The notes under the pieces: model-generated
Databases searched by the model: none
What the model saw: the letters and a program-made list of their open reading frames with translations, nothing else
Told to the model about the DNA's origin: nothing
Position numbers and translations under genes: made by a program
Assembly (NCBI GenBank): GCA_018064855.1
Contig: JAGHUM010000001.1
Span: 58,521-122,520 of the forward strand
Reading direction: 5' to 3'
From: Candidatus Physcocola equi
GTDB lineage: Bacteria > Bacteroidota > Bacteroidia > Bacteroidales > Paludibacteraceae
DNA length: 64,000 nt
Shown here: piece after piece, positions 53,656 to 62,200 of the stretch
Layout: every line of letters begins with the position of its first letter
Numbering within the stretch: the stretch's first letter is position 1

Positions 53656-54650
53656 CTAAGGTGAGTGTTATAGTACCAGTGTATGGTGTGGAGAAATATA
53701 TAGAACGTTGCGCAAGAAGTCTTTTTGAACAAACCTTGGATGATATTGAGTTTATATTCGTTGATGATTGTAGTGTGGATTCTAGTGTTCAACTGTTGTT
53801 AAAGACGATGAACGATTATCCCAATCGCAACAAACAGGTGACAATACATAGGATGCCTCAGAATAGTGGTCAGGCAAAAGTCCGAGAAACTGGGATTAAA
53901 TTGGCAAAAGGAGAATACATTATACACTGTGATAGTGACGATTGGATTGAGCCCAAAGCTTATGAAACTCTATATAATAAAGCAAAATCTGACGATGATG
54001 ATATGTTATTTTTTGATTTTATTATGGAAAAAGAAGGAGTCAGTACTCATGTTAATAATATAATCTATTCAAATGTAAAGAATACTATTAATAGATTGTT
54101 GTTAGATCGAAGTAAAGCAAGTCTTTGGTTAGTTCTTGTCAAGAAATCTTTATATGAAAGAGAAGAATTTAGTCATCCTAAGTTTGATATGGCAGAAGAT
54201 TTCACTGCAATTGTACAACTTTGTTACTTGTCAAAAAAAATAGGATATATAGAAACTCCATTTTATCATTATTGTATTAATCAAATGTCCTTGTCAAAAG
54301 AGATATCTGAGACAAGATGTCTTAAAAGGTATAATGATCTTTATGGGAATGTTCGTTTTTTATGCTCTTTTTTCAAATTAATGAATGATAAATCATTTAA
54401 AGATGCTTTGTTTATTCGAATGTATGAGGTGAGATTTATGTTGGATCCAATCGCTAACAATTTGTTTTATTTCAAAATGTGGATCTCTCACGAGGGCAGT
54501 TTTTGGCGTTATTTTATAAGTCCTTTACCGCAAAATAGGAATAAATTAAAAACGTTCAAATTTTTAATAGGCTTCCCTCTTTATGCTGATTCTTTAAAAG
54601 CATCACGAGTCTATAAAGCCTTAAAACCTTTTTTAGCAAAAGAATATTGA
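53652..54650 (+). CDS. GT2-family glycosyltransferase
   Basis: 332 residues from ATG 53652, overlapping the previous stop (ATGA); an ATG three codons earlier is possible. KVSVIVPVYGVEKYIERCAR, FIFVDDCSVDSSVQLL and the metal site HCDSDDWIEPKAY are standard for GT2 enzymes of capsule/O-antigen loci. The substrate is unknown. Basic, with no membrane helix. Confidence 0.9.
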   Translation: MTKVSVIVPVYGVEKYIERCARSLFEQTLDDIEFIFVDDCSVDSSVQLLLKTMNDYPNRNKQVTIHRMPQNSGQAKVRETGIKLAKGEYIIHCDSDDWIEPKAYETLYNKAKSDDDDMLFFDFIMEKEGVSTHVNNIIYSNVKNTINRLLLDRSKASLWLVLVKKSLYEREEFSHPKFDMAEDFTAIVQLCYLSKKIGYIETPFYHYCINQMSLSKEISETRCLKRYNDLYGNVRFLCSFFKLMNDKSFKDALFIRMYEVRFMLDPIANNLFYFKMWISHEGSFWRYFISPLPQNRNKLKTFKFLIGFPLYADSLKASRVYKALKPFLAKEY

Positions 54651-54723
54651 AGAAAGTAAAACGATAAATTTTAGATTCAATGTGAATTCTTAAATTTATT
54701 TTCCTTTTCAAATAGAGAATGGT

Positions 54724-55647
54724 ATGAACCTAAAAAGAAGAATAAAGTCCTTCGTTTCAAAAATAGTTGGTGTAAACTCTGCAAATAATATTTTGTATGA
54801 AAAAATACGTTCTGAAAATCGTAGAAATGGATTGTTGCTTTGTGCTCAGTATTCTAAAAACCAAGGGATCTCATCTTCTTTGTGTTGTGACCGTGAAGTT
54901 ATTGTATCATTAACTTCATATGGTAAGAGACTAAGAGATGTTTATTTGACTATAGAATCGATAATGCAGGGAACTGTAAAACCGAATCGACTGATCTTGT
55001 GGTTGGAAGATGGAATTTCTGATTTGCCTGTTTTATTGCAACAACAACAACAACGTGGATTGGAAGTCAGGTTTTGTAAGGATATTCGTTCATATAAAAA
55101 ACTTATTCCATGTCTTAAGGAATTTCCTGAGGCAATAATTATTACGATTGATGACGACGCATTTTATAATGTGGATTTTCTTGAAAATTTGGTCAATGCT
55201 CATAAGAATCATCCCAATTGTATCTGTGCTAATCGCGTACACCGTATAAGGTTGGATTGGAACAATCTACCTATGCCATATATGAAATGGGATTGGTGTA
55301 TTCAGGAATCCGGCGTTTCTAATCTGAATTTTGGAACAGGTGTGGGGGGGATTTTGTATCCTCCGCATTGTTTTAATGAAGAAGTCTTTAATGAAAAGGT
55401 TTTTATGGACATATGCAAAACTGCTGATGATGTTTGGTTTTATGCTATGGCATTGTTGAATCACACACCTATATTTAAGGCGGATACGAATTCAAAACTA
55501 GGTGAGGAATATGTTTTAAACGAAGATAATCAAGATATGGGGTTGTTTAATGTTAATACCAATCAAAGCTCAAAAAAATGTTCTAATGATGAACAATTAT
55601 GTGCTGTCTTAAATAAGTATGATTTAAAAAAACATTTTGTTTTATAA
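54724..55647 (+). CDS. Putative glycosyltransferase (GT-A-like)
   Basis: 307 residues. VIVSLTSYGKRLRDVYLTIE at the start of the fold, LILWLEDG, then ITIDDDAFYNVDFLENL with a DDD metal site, and a late CKTADDVWFYAMAL acidic motif. This looks like the family of putative glycosyltransferases common in Bacteroidales capsule loci; the N-terminal ~50 residues are basic and may contact the membrane. A run of Gln (QQQQQ, from CAA repeats) occurs at about residue 105. Donor unknown. Confidence 0.78.
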   Translation: MNLKRRIKSFVSKIVGVNSANNILYEKIRSENRRNGLLLCAQYSKNQGISSSLCCDREVIVSLTSYGKRLRDVYLTIESIMQGTVKPNRLILWLEDGISDLPVLLQQQQQRGLEVRFCKDIRSYKKLIPCLKEFPEAIIITIDDDAFYNVDFLENLVNAHKNHPNCICANRVHRIRLDWNNLPMPYMKWDWCIQESGVSNLNFGTGVGGILYPPHCFNEEVFNEKVFMDICKTADDVWFYAMALLNHTPIFKADTNSKLGEEYVLNEDNQDMGLFNVNTNQSSKKCSNDEQLCAVLNKYDLKKHFVL

Positions 55648-55841
55648 CTTCCAATTTTAGGAAATATTTTAAACATGTGTATTATTTGTTTTGTTAATGC
55701 CAACAGTTCGTTAAAAATTCAATACAATTAAGCGGCTTTAGCCGTGAATAAAACGAGTTCTTTGGAAATTTTGTCAATAAAATGGGGGTCGGTTGTAACC
55801 CAGACACGCAAATAAATCGCTCAATCATGTAGCTGTTGTGT
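55648..55841. other. Intergenic part of a 388-base gap between glycosyltransferase genes
   Basis: The stretch 55648-56035 separates two GT genes. The right half contains a 54-codon frame (next entry). The left half has a short inverted sequence (AAGCGGCTTTAGCCG near 55731) but no supported gene. The base composition from about 55730 onwards is visibly richer in G+C than the flanking genes. Confidence 0.5.
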
Positions 55842-56006
55842 ATGACTGATTTGCATGTTGAGGTTGAGAATGGGATTTTCAGCGTTTTACAAGACGCCTT
55901 TGCCAGATTTATGCTGGCCAGAGAAGCATTGAAGTTGAAAGCGAGTTTATTGAAACTGGTGGACTGGCAATGTGTGAGTCCTGTATGCTGTTTTGTCATT
56001 GGTTAA
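55842..56006 (+). CDS. Possible small protein of 54 residues, unknown
   Basis: The frame starts MTDLHVEVENGIFSVLQDAF and continues ARFMLAREALKLKASLLKLV, ending CCFVIG. It is strongly helical and amphipathic. My hand count gives about 43% G+C over 55841-55980, against roughly 28% just upstream, so the segment looks foreign to its surroundings. No Shine-Dalgarno was seen. It could be a genuine small protein or a fragment of a lost gene. Confidence 0.3.
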   Translation: MTDLHVEVENGIFSVLQDAFARFMLAREALKLKASLLKLVDWQCVSPVCCFVIG

Positions 56007-56035
56007 ATAAGAATTTATAGTAAAAAGTAGTATAT

Positions 56036-56899
56036 ATGTCGAAACTTGTTAGCGCCGTTATCACAACGCATAATAGGGTCGATTTGCTAAAGAGAGCAAT
56101 TGCCAGTGTCCTAAATCAGACGTATAGTAATGTTGAATGTGTCGTAGTTGATGATGCATCTACTGATGATACCAATGTTTATTGTGAGAGTTTGCCCATA
56201 AATTATATTCGAATTTCTCCAGATGAAAGAAGAGGTGGCAATTACGCACGCAATAAGGGTATATTGGCAGCAAAGGGAGAGTATGTCGCATTTTTAGACG
56301 ATGACGATTATTGGCATACGAACAAGATAGAGGAACAGATGAACCTTGTGAGGGAAAAAAATGCCAAAGTGGTCTATTGTGGAGAGCGTTTAGAGTTTGT
56401 TGATAGTGACGGGGTAAGATGTGAGGACCTTCTGCCAGTAAAATGGATGAATGGCGATATAAGTAGAAAGATACTTTACAATATTTGTACGACAACATCA
56501 TGTCTTTTGGTTGAAAAAAAATTGTTGGAAGATATTGGGTTGTTCGACGAATCCATTAGTTTTTGGCAAGAATATGAATTGTCAATTCGTTTGGCTCAGA
56601 AGGTGGAGTTTTATTCTGTAAATTCTCCTCTGATAACCTATCGAATAAACAAGAGAGATCCTTTGCGTTTGACTAACAAGTTCTTTAAGTGGAAGGATTC
56701 TGTAAGGATGATAAAAGAGAAACATAATAATCTTTTCTCAACTCTTACTTTTGCTGAACGTATAAAAGCATATACTTTATATGTTATGGATGCTAAACTT
56801 AGATCTAAGAACTCTGGTTTGACATTCTATTGGTTATATTATTCTATGATCTCAATACCCTTGCGTTTTTTCCGTAAGTTAAGTAATCTGAATAATTAA
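56036..56899 (+). CDS. GT2-family glycosyltransferase
   Basis: 287 residues. LVSAVITTHNRVDLLKRAIA, CVVVDDASTDDTNVYCE, the acceptor-helix motif GGNYARNKGILAAKGEYVAF and the metal site LDDDDYWHTNKI. Normal single-domain length. The donor sugar cannot be assigned. The polymerase gene follows after eight bases. Confidence 0.9.
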   Translation: MSKLVSAVITTHNRVDLLKRAIASVLNQTYSNVECVVVDDASTDDTNVYCESLPINYIRISPDERRGGNYARNKGILAAKGEYVAFLDDDDYWHTNKIEEQMNLVREKNAKVVYCGERLEFVDSDGVRCEDLLPVKWMNGDISRKILYNICTTTSCLLVEKKLLEDIGLFDESISFWQEYELSIRLAQKVEFYSVNSPLITYRINKRDPLRLTNKFFKWKDSVRMIKEKHNNLFSTLTFAERIKAYTLYVMDAKLRSKNSGLTFYWLYYSMISIPLRFFRKLSNLNN

Positions 56900-56907
56900 G
56901 TAGTTAT

Positions 56908-58050
56908 ATGGAAGATTTTAGCGTATCAATAGTATATATAATATTAAGTATCCTGATGGTGATTGGACTCTACTATGGAGGAAAGTCTATTTCTAAAGGA
57001 AAATTTGGTGTAATAGCGATTATTATTTTTACGTTGAACTACGGACTTAGATTCGGAAGGGGAGTTGACTATAATATTTATTTTTATATTTGGCAAGATA
57101 TATTAAATGGGGAAGAAATTAATCGTGAAATATTATTTCTTGCTTTTGTTAAATTCATGGACGTTTTGGGGTTACCGTTTCAATCATTGATCATTTTTCA
57201 AAGTTTTATACTAGTCCTTTCTTTCTCGTTTATTTTAAGCCATTTCAAGAAATATGCAAAATATGCCATGATGGTTATACCCTTTCTAATACCAATTTTA
57301 GAGAATTTGATCAGACAGTACATAGGTTTTGCGTTCGTGCTGATTGGACTTTATTATTACATGAATAAAAAGTGGATTTATTTTTCTATTTTTTCGGTAA
57401 TAGCGGTTCTATTTCACAACGTTATGGTTGTATATGTAGTCCTCTTGGTCGCGTTTTCATTGATAAAGCGGACGTTAAAACCTAGGGTTTCGATATTTCT
57501 TTATTTACTGTTTTATCTGGTAGGTAATCTTGGCATGATATCTTATCTGGTTTCTTTCATTAATTTTGAAGTTTTACCTGCACATTTCGCTTTTTACGGA
57601 AACTACGTAGAGGAATATTTCATAGAAGGTGGATTTGGAGGACGTAAAGTGTTTGTGTCAACTGCAATTTCAGCTTTATATCTGTTGATGATGTTTTATG
57701 GGTATAAGGTGAGGGATGCATACGATCATAAATATATTTATTTTTATAACCTGTTTCTCTTCGGGGCAATTACATACCCCTTGTTTTTTAATGTAGAATT
57801 GGTTGCTCGCATCACAAGTTCATTTGTCTTTTTTGGTTGTGTTGTATGGGGGGCAATAGCATATCACTTTATTGATGAAAAGAAAATGCGGTTGACTTAT
57901 GCGTGTGTTCTTTTCATATTGATTAATTTGAATTTCATACGAACATTAGTAATTCCACCTATAAAACATCCATACAATCATCAATATATTTGGAATGCAG
58001 AAGGTAGGGATGTATTGAGTATTGAAACGTTTAACGCAAATTTAGAATAA
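56908..58050 (+). CDS. wzy: EpsG-family polysaccharide polymerase (Wzy-like)
   Basis: 380 residues, about ten or eleven membrane segments. The EpsG-type motif is seen as LNYGLRFGRGVDYNIYFYIW, and RQYIGFAFVLIGLYYYMNKK in the middle is the second typical block. It would polymerise repeat units at the periplasmic face. With the Wzx-like flippase it completes a Wzx/Wzy system. The gene is distinctly A+T-rich, common for polymerases. Confidence 0.85.
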   Translation: MEDFSVSIVYIILSILMVIGLYYGGKSISKGKFGVIAIIIFTLNYGLRFGRGVDYNIYFYIWQDILNGEEINREILFLAFVKFMDVLGLPFQSLIIFQSFILVLSFSFILSHFKKYAKYAMMVIPFLIPILENLIRQYIGFAFVLIGLYYYMNKKWIYFSIFSVIAVLFHNVMVVYVVLLVAFSLIKRTLKPRVSIFLYLLFYLVGNLGMISYLVSFINFEVLPAHFAFYGNYVEEYFIEGGFGGRKVFVSTAISALYLLMMFYGYKVRDAYDHKYIYFYNLFLFGAITYPLFFNVELVARITSSFVFFGCVVWGAIAYHFIDEKKMRLTYACVLFILINLNFIRTLVIPPIKHPYNHQYIWNAEGRDVLSIETFNANLE

Positions 58051-58059
58051 TTTAATATT

Positions 58060-58953
58060 ATGACAGAAAAAGGTAAAGTAGGAATACTGGTTGTAACTTT
58101 TAATCGTTTAAATGATTTAAAAATTTGTATTTCTTCTATAAAAAATCAGACTTATAAAAATTACGACATTGTAATCGTAAACAATGGCAGTACTGATGGG
58201 ACGTTAGAATATCTGAATTCAGTTGAAGGCATTACTCCTATACACCAAGAAAATGTAGGTGGAGCTGGTGGTTTCTATACAGGTATGAAATATGTTTACG
58301 AGCATGGCTACGATTGGCTACTTATGTTAGACGACGATGGCGTTATGTCTGAAACAGAATTGGAAAACCTTCTGTTTTCCTACGATGAGATTAAGGCTCA
58401 GGAAGGAAAGGATATGATTCTAAATGCTTTAGTCGTAAATAAAGAAAAACGAGATGAAATATCTTTTCTTTGGGCTAGAGGTTCATCTCGCAGCAAGTTG
58501 GTGAGTGAATTACAGCAAGAAAAATACTTCAATGATATCCATCCTTTTAATGGTACTTTAGTAAAACGTTCTATTATAGAAAAGATAGGTTTTATTAAGA
58601 AGGAAATGTTTATTTGGGGAGATGAAGAGGAGTATATGGCTCGTGCCCGACATAATGGTTTTGGTACTTGCACTGTTACAAATGCTATTCATTATCATCC
58701 AAAGGAAAAAGGCGTTAGAGGTTATTTGATTCCTTTCTGTAAAAAGTATTTCATTGTTGTAAAGCCCGTAAAATTTTCTCATAATTTTTATAGAAATAGA
58801 GGCTTTATTTATGGACATTATCCAGAAAGGAAAGGCAATATATTCCCATTTATGTCCGCTAATATTTTTTATAATATAACTCATTTAAGGTTTAGGGAAT
58901 GTTGGAAGTTTATCAAATATTTCCGTCGAGGCCTTCATAATAATTATAATTAA
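58060..58953 (+). CDS. GT2 glycosyltransferase, GlfT2/galactofuranosyl-transferase-like
   Basis: 297 residues. GILVVTFNRLNDLKICISSI, VIVNNGSTDGTLEYL, ENVGGAGGFYTGMKYVYEHG, then DWLLMLDDDGVMSE and the catalytic WGDEEEYMARARHNG. The N-V-G-G-A-G-G-F block plus D-D-D-G and the W-x-D-E-x-E motif are typical of GlfT2-like galactofuranosyl and related rhamnosyl transferases. UDP-galactopyranose mutase is encoded less than 2 kb downstream, so a galactofuranose donor is likely. Confidence 0.85.
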   Translation: MTEKGKVGILVVTFNRLNDLKICISSIKNQTYKNYDIVIVNNGSTDGTLEYLNSVEGITPIHQENVGGAGGFYTGMKYVYEHGYDWLLMLDDDGVMSETELENLLFSYDEIKAQEGKDMILNALVVNKEKRDEISFLWARGSSRSKLVSELQQEKYFNDIHPFNGTLVKRSIIEKIGFIKKEMFIWGDEEEYMARARHNGFGTCTVTNAIHYHPKEKGVRGYLIPFCKKYFIVVKPVKFSHNFYRNRGFIYGHYPERKGNIFPFMSANIFYNITHLRFRECWKFIKYFRRGLHNNYN

Positions 58954-58957
58954 TGCT

Positions 58958-59737
58958 ATGTCATCAATTAAGTTGATTATCGCAGCTCATAAGTTATGTG
59001 ATTTGCCAGTCGATAAAATGTATTTGCCTGTTCATGTAGGAAAATCGGTTCACCCTGATGTATATCTACCTGGTTTTCAATCGGACAATGAGGGTGATAA
59101 TATTTCTTTAAAAAACCCTTATTATTGTGAGTTGACTGCAATTTATTGGGCTTGGAAGAATCTTGTTGCTGATTATATTGGATTGGTTCATTATCGTCGT
59201 TATTTTTCTAACTCATCAAAAAAAGATATACAAAAGGTTTTGTCGAGCCAAGAAGCTGAAAAGTTGTGTAATGAATATGACTTAATTCTACCAAAAAAAC
59301 GTAATCTTTTGATAGAAACTGTTTATTCTCATTATGATCATACCTTCGATGGTAAGCATTTTGACGATGTGCGAAAGATAATAGAAAACAGATGTCCTGA
59401 ATATTTGTCTTATTTTGATAAGCATATGAAAGAAAGAAAAGAGCATCTTTTCAACATGTTTATTATGAAAAAAGAATTGTTTCATAAATATTGTGAGTGG
59501 ATGTTCCCTATTTTGGAGGAATTGGAAACAATGTATGATTTGAAGAATATGGATCCTTTTCAGGCACGTTTAATAGGTCGGGTTAGTGAACGTTTGCTAG
59601 ATGTTTGGGTTGAAAAAAATAAAATCAAATTTACAGAGGTTGGTTGTGCATATTTTGGTAAGAATCAGTATCTGAAGAAAATTACAGGTGCATTAATGGC
59701 AAAATTCTTTAAGAAAAAGTACACGAAGAGTTTTTAA
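58958..59737 (+). CDS. DUF4422-family glycosyltransferase
   Basis: 259 residues. IKLIIAAHKLCDLPVDKMYL, then NPYYCELTAIYWAWKNLVAD and IGLVHYRRYF are the hallmark segments of DUF4422, a family of capsule/LPS transferases. FNMFIMKKELFHKYCEWMFP and the late LDVWVEKN complete the pattern. It sits between the GlfT2-like gene and the epimerase gene, four and one bases away. Donor unknown. Confidence 0.9.
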   Translation: MSSIKLIIAAHKLCDLPVDKMYLPVHVGKSVHPDVYLPGFQSDNEGDNISLKNPYYCELTAIYWAWKNLVADYIGLVHYRRYFSNSSKKDIQKVLSSQEAEKLCNEYDLILPKKRNLLIETVYSHYDHTFDGKHFDDVRKIIENRCPEYLSYFDKHMKERKEHLFNMFIMKKELFHKYCEWMFPILEELETMYDLKNMDPFQARLIGRVSERLLDVWVEKNKIKFTEVGCAYFGKNQYLKKITGALMAKFFKKKYTKSF

Positions 59738-59738
59738 T

Positions 59739-60785
59739 ATGAATTATATAATTTTTGGTGGTACAGGTTTCATTGGTACCCATCTTGCTAATTTGTTGTA
59801 CGAACAGAATTCGAATGCTTCCATTTGGAATTTAGACATTGTAGATCCTTCTAAGTTGGAGGGTATGTCTGAAAAAGAATTGCAGGAATATACTACAATA
59901 AAACATTGGAAAACTCCTGTAGTTGATGGGGAGACACGTAAATCATCTTTTGTGTATTGTGATGTACGTAAATCGATTGAAAAATTACCTTTTACGCCAA
60001 CTTCAGAAGATGTGATTTTTAATTTTGCAGCGGTTCATCGTACTCCTGGACATCCAGATAAAGCGTATTTTGAAACAAATATACGAGGTGCTGAGAATGT
60101 ATGTGCCTTTGCGGAAAAATATGGTATTAAAAAAATAGTCTTCACCAGTTCTATTGCTCCTTATGGCGCGGCGGAACAACTGAAAACGGAAGAGACTCTG
60201 CCTACCCCAAATACACCTTATGGAATTTCAAAACTTGTGGCGGAGAAAATCCATCAAACTTGGCAAGCAAAAGATACACTTCATCGTCAGTTGACAATTG
60301 TCCGACCCGGTGTGGTTTTTGGTAAAGGTGAGAATGGTAATTTTACACGCCTTTATTGGGGAATAAATAAACATTCATTTGCATATCCTGGCCGTAAAGA
60401 TACTATTAAAGCTTGTGTGTATGTGAAGGAACTTGTTAGGTTTATATTGTGGAATGTTGAAAAAGAAGACGCTTATAACGAGATTTTTAATTGTACATTC
60501 GAACCTGCATATACGATCGAACAGATTGTGTCTTCAATGAAAAAAGTCACCGGACTAACTCAATTTGTTCCTTATATTCCGAACTGGATTATAATGCCAA
60601 TTGCTTCTGTAGCAAAATGTTTGGGTAGTCCGATGGGCATATGCCCTGCTCGTGTAAAAAAATTGCAGATTTCCACGAACATCAGTGGAAAGAAAATGGC
60701 TGGATGTGGATATATATTTAAGTATTCTTTTGAAGAAGCGTTAAACGATTGGTTTAATGACAATAAGAAACAATGGTTGAAGTGA
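59739..60785 (+). CDS. NAD-dependent epimerase/dehydratase
   Basis: 348 residues. NYIIFGGTGFIGTHLANLLY is the NAD loop, IVFTSSIAPYGAAEQ the active-site Ser segment, and the catalytic Tyr-Lys is in NTPYGISKLVAEKI. IVRPGVVFGKGENGNFTRLY is typical of extended SDRs in O-antigen loci. The substrate may be a UDP-sugar, given glf downstream, but this is not shown by the sequence. Confidence 0.85.
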   Translation: MNYIIFGGTGFIGTHLANLLYEQNSNASIWNLDIVDPSKLEGMSEKELQEYTTIKHWKTPVVDGETRKSSFVYCDVRKSIEKLPFTPTSEDVIFNFAAVHRTPGHPDKAYFETNIRGAENVCAFAEKYGIKKIVFTSSIAPYGAAEQLKTEETLPTPNTPYGISKLVAEKIHQTWQAKDTLHRQLTIVRPGVVFGKGENGNFTRLYWGINKHSFAYPGRKDTIKACVYVKELVRFILWNVEKEDAYNEIFNCTFEPAYTIEQIVSSMKKVTGLTQFVPYIPNWIIMPIASVAKCLGSPMGICPARVKKLQISTNISGKKMAGCGYIFKYSFEEALNDWFNDNKKQWLK

Positions 60786-60812
60786 AAATATTTATAATGG
60801 TATAATATTCCA

Positions 60813-61946
60813 ATGTCAAAACAATACGATTATCTTATAGTTGGCTCCGGCCTTTACGGCGCCACATTTGCCTATTTGGCAAAGAAACAAGGCAAGAAAT
60901 GCCTGGTTGTTGACCGTCGTGAACAGTTGGGCGGTAACCTTTATTGCGAAAACATCGAAGGAATCGATGTACACAAATATGGCGCTCATATATTCCACAC
61001 CAGCAATAAAGCAGTTTGGAAACTTGCTAACGAGGTTGTGGAGTTTAACCGCTATACCAATAGCCCTGTGGCTAACTACAAAGGTGAACTCTATAACCTT
61101 CCGTTCAACATGAATACCTTTAGCAAAATGTGGGGTGTGAAAACTCCAGCTGAAGCGCAAGCTAAAATTGATGAACAAAAGGCTGATGCAGTTGCAAAAA
61201 TGAAGGCGGAAGGCCGTACAGAACCTGCAAATCTTGAAGAGCAGGCTCAGTTGTTGATCGGACGTGATATCTACGAAAAACTGATCAAAGGTTATACGGA
61301 GAAACAGTGGGGTAGAAGTTGTACTGAACTTCCTGCTTTCATCATTAAACGCCTTCCTGTTCGTTTGGTATTCGACAACAACTATTTTAACGATGACTAT
61401 CAAGGTGTGCCTATTGGTGGTTACAATAAACTCATTGAAGGCTTACTTGAAGGTGTGGAAACTCGCACGGGTGTGGATTTCTTGGAATATCGTGAAGAGT
61501 TGTCTGCATTGGCTGATAAAATTGTGTTCACAGGTAAGATCGACGAGTACTACAATTTTCAATTTGGCCAATTGCAATATCGTACAGTCCGTTTTGAGAC
61601 TGAGGTGCTTGATGAACCTAACTACCAAGGTAATGCTGTTGTAAACTATACAGAACGAGAGGTGCCATATACACGTGTGATTGAACATAAGCATTTTGCC
61701 ATGTTTGGTCAGCAAGTGTATGATTGTCAGAAGACTGTCATCAGTAAGGAATACAGTACTGAATGGGTGCCAGGCATGGAGAGTTATTATCCGGTCAACG
61801 ACGCTCGTAATGCTGAACTCTATGCTAAATATAAGGCGCTTGCGGATAAGGAATCTAACGTCATCTTCGGTGGTCGCCTTGCTGAATACAAATATTACGA
61901 CATGGACGACACCATGGAGAGTGTGATGAAAATGTTTGGTATGTAA
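60813..61946 (+). CDS. glf: UDP-galactopyranose mutase
   Basis: 377 residues, the normal length. FAD flavoenzyme that interconverts UDP-galactopyranose and UDP-galactofuranose. DYLIVGSGLYGATFAYLAKK is the dinucleotide-binding fold, then CLVVDRREQLGGNLYCENIE and VHKYGAHIFHTSNKAVW. YTEKQWGRSCTELPAFIIKR and IPIGGYNKL-type PIGGYNKLIEGLLEG follow, and VIFGGRLAEYKYYDMDD at the end. Codon use looks like the core genes, unlike the A+T-rich transferases before it. It is the last gene of the locus; an octamer array starts just after the stop. Confidence 0.96.
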   Translation: MSKQYDYLIVGSGLYGATFAYLAKKQGKKCLVVDRREQLGGNLYCENIEGIDVHKYGAHIFHTSNKAVWKLANEVVEFNRYTNSPVANYKGELYNLPFNMNTFSKMWGVKTPAEAQAKIDEQKADAVAKMKAEGRTEPANLEEQAQLLIGRDIYEKLIKGYTEKQWGRSCTELPAFIIKRLPVRLVFDNNYFNDDYQGVPIGGYNKLIEGLLEGVETRTGVDFLEYREELSALADKIVFTGKIDEYYNFQFGQLQYRTVRFETEVLDEPNYQGNAVVNYTEREVPYTRVIEHKHFAMFGQQVYDCQKTVISKEYSTEWVPGMESYYPVNDARNAELYAKYKALADKESNVIFGGRLAEYKYYDMDDTMESVMKMFGM

Positions 61947-61948
61947 TT

Positions 61949-62028
61949 CGGAATAACGGATCTACGGAATATCGGATTTACGGATTCGTGGATTTGTGGA
62001 ATTACGGAATTTCGGATTTGTGAAACCA
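61949..62028 (+). repeat. Octanucleotide array, CGG orientation, after glf
   Basis: Contiguous 8-base units beginning three bases after the glf stop: CGGAATAA, CGGATCTA, CGGAATAT, CGGATTTA, CGGATTCG, TGGATTTG, TGGAATTA, CGGAATTT, CGGATTTG, with degenerate copies at the end. Orientation and position match the array after rfbB. Confidence 0.9.
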
Positions 62029-62087
62029 TGGCTCTGTAGGTTCTTCCTATAATCTTCCTTAAGGGTTGAACTTAAAGATATATTGTA

Positions 62088-62127
62088 AAACGAATGGCAA
62101 AGCACCGCCTTTGCCATTCGTTTTTTT
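62088..62127 (+). terminator. Terminator of the polysaccharide locus
   Basis: AAACGAATGGCAAAG pairs perfectly with CTTTGCCATTCGTTT around CACCGC, followed by T. It closes transcription after glf and the octamer array. Confidence 0.93.
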
Positions 62128-62154
62128 ATTCGTATGTTTTATGCAAAAATTTGA

Positions 62155-62190
62155 AATTATGGAGTAGAAATATTATATTTGTACTCCATA
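62155..62190 (+). repeat. 36-bp direct repeat, left copy, with promoter and palindrome
   Basis: Pieces: AATTATGGAGTA, GAAATATTATATTTG, TACTCCATA. It matches the right copy at 63589-63624 in 33 of 36 bases. In this copy AATTATGGAGTA and TACTCCATAATT (62182-62193) are perfect 12-base inverted arms. The -7 box TATATTTG (62174-62181) touches the right arm, so the palindrome would work as an operator for the ATPase gene. Confidence 0.9.
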
Positions 62191-62200
62191 ATTTTCATTT

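Noticed and set aside
55694..55999. 101-codon frame on the minus strand in the gap between glycosyltransferase genes
   Set aside because: Its composition (many Ser, Thr, Asn, Cys, no family pattern) looks like a shadow. The plus-strand 54-codon frame in the same place is more protein-like.
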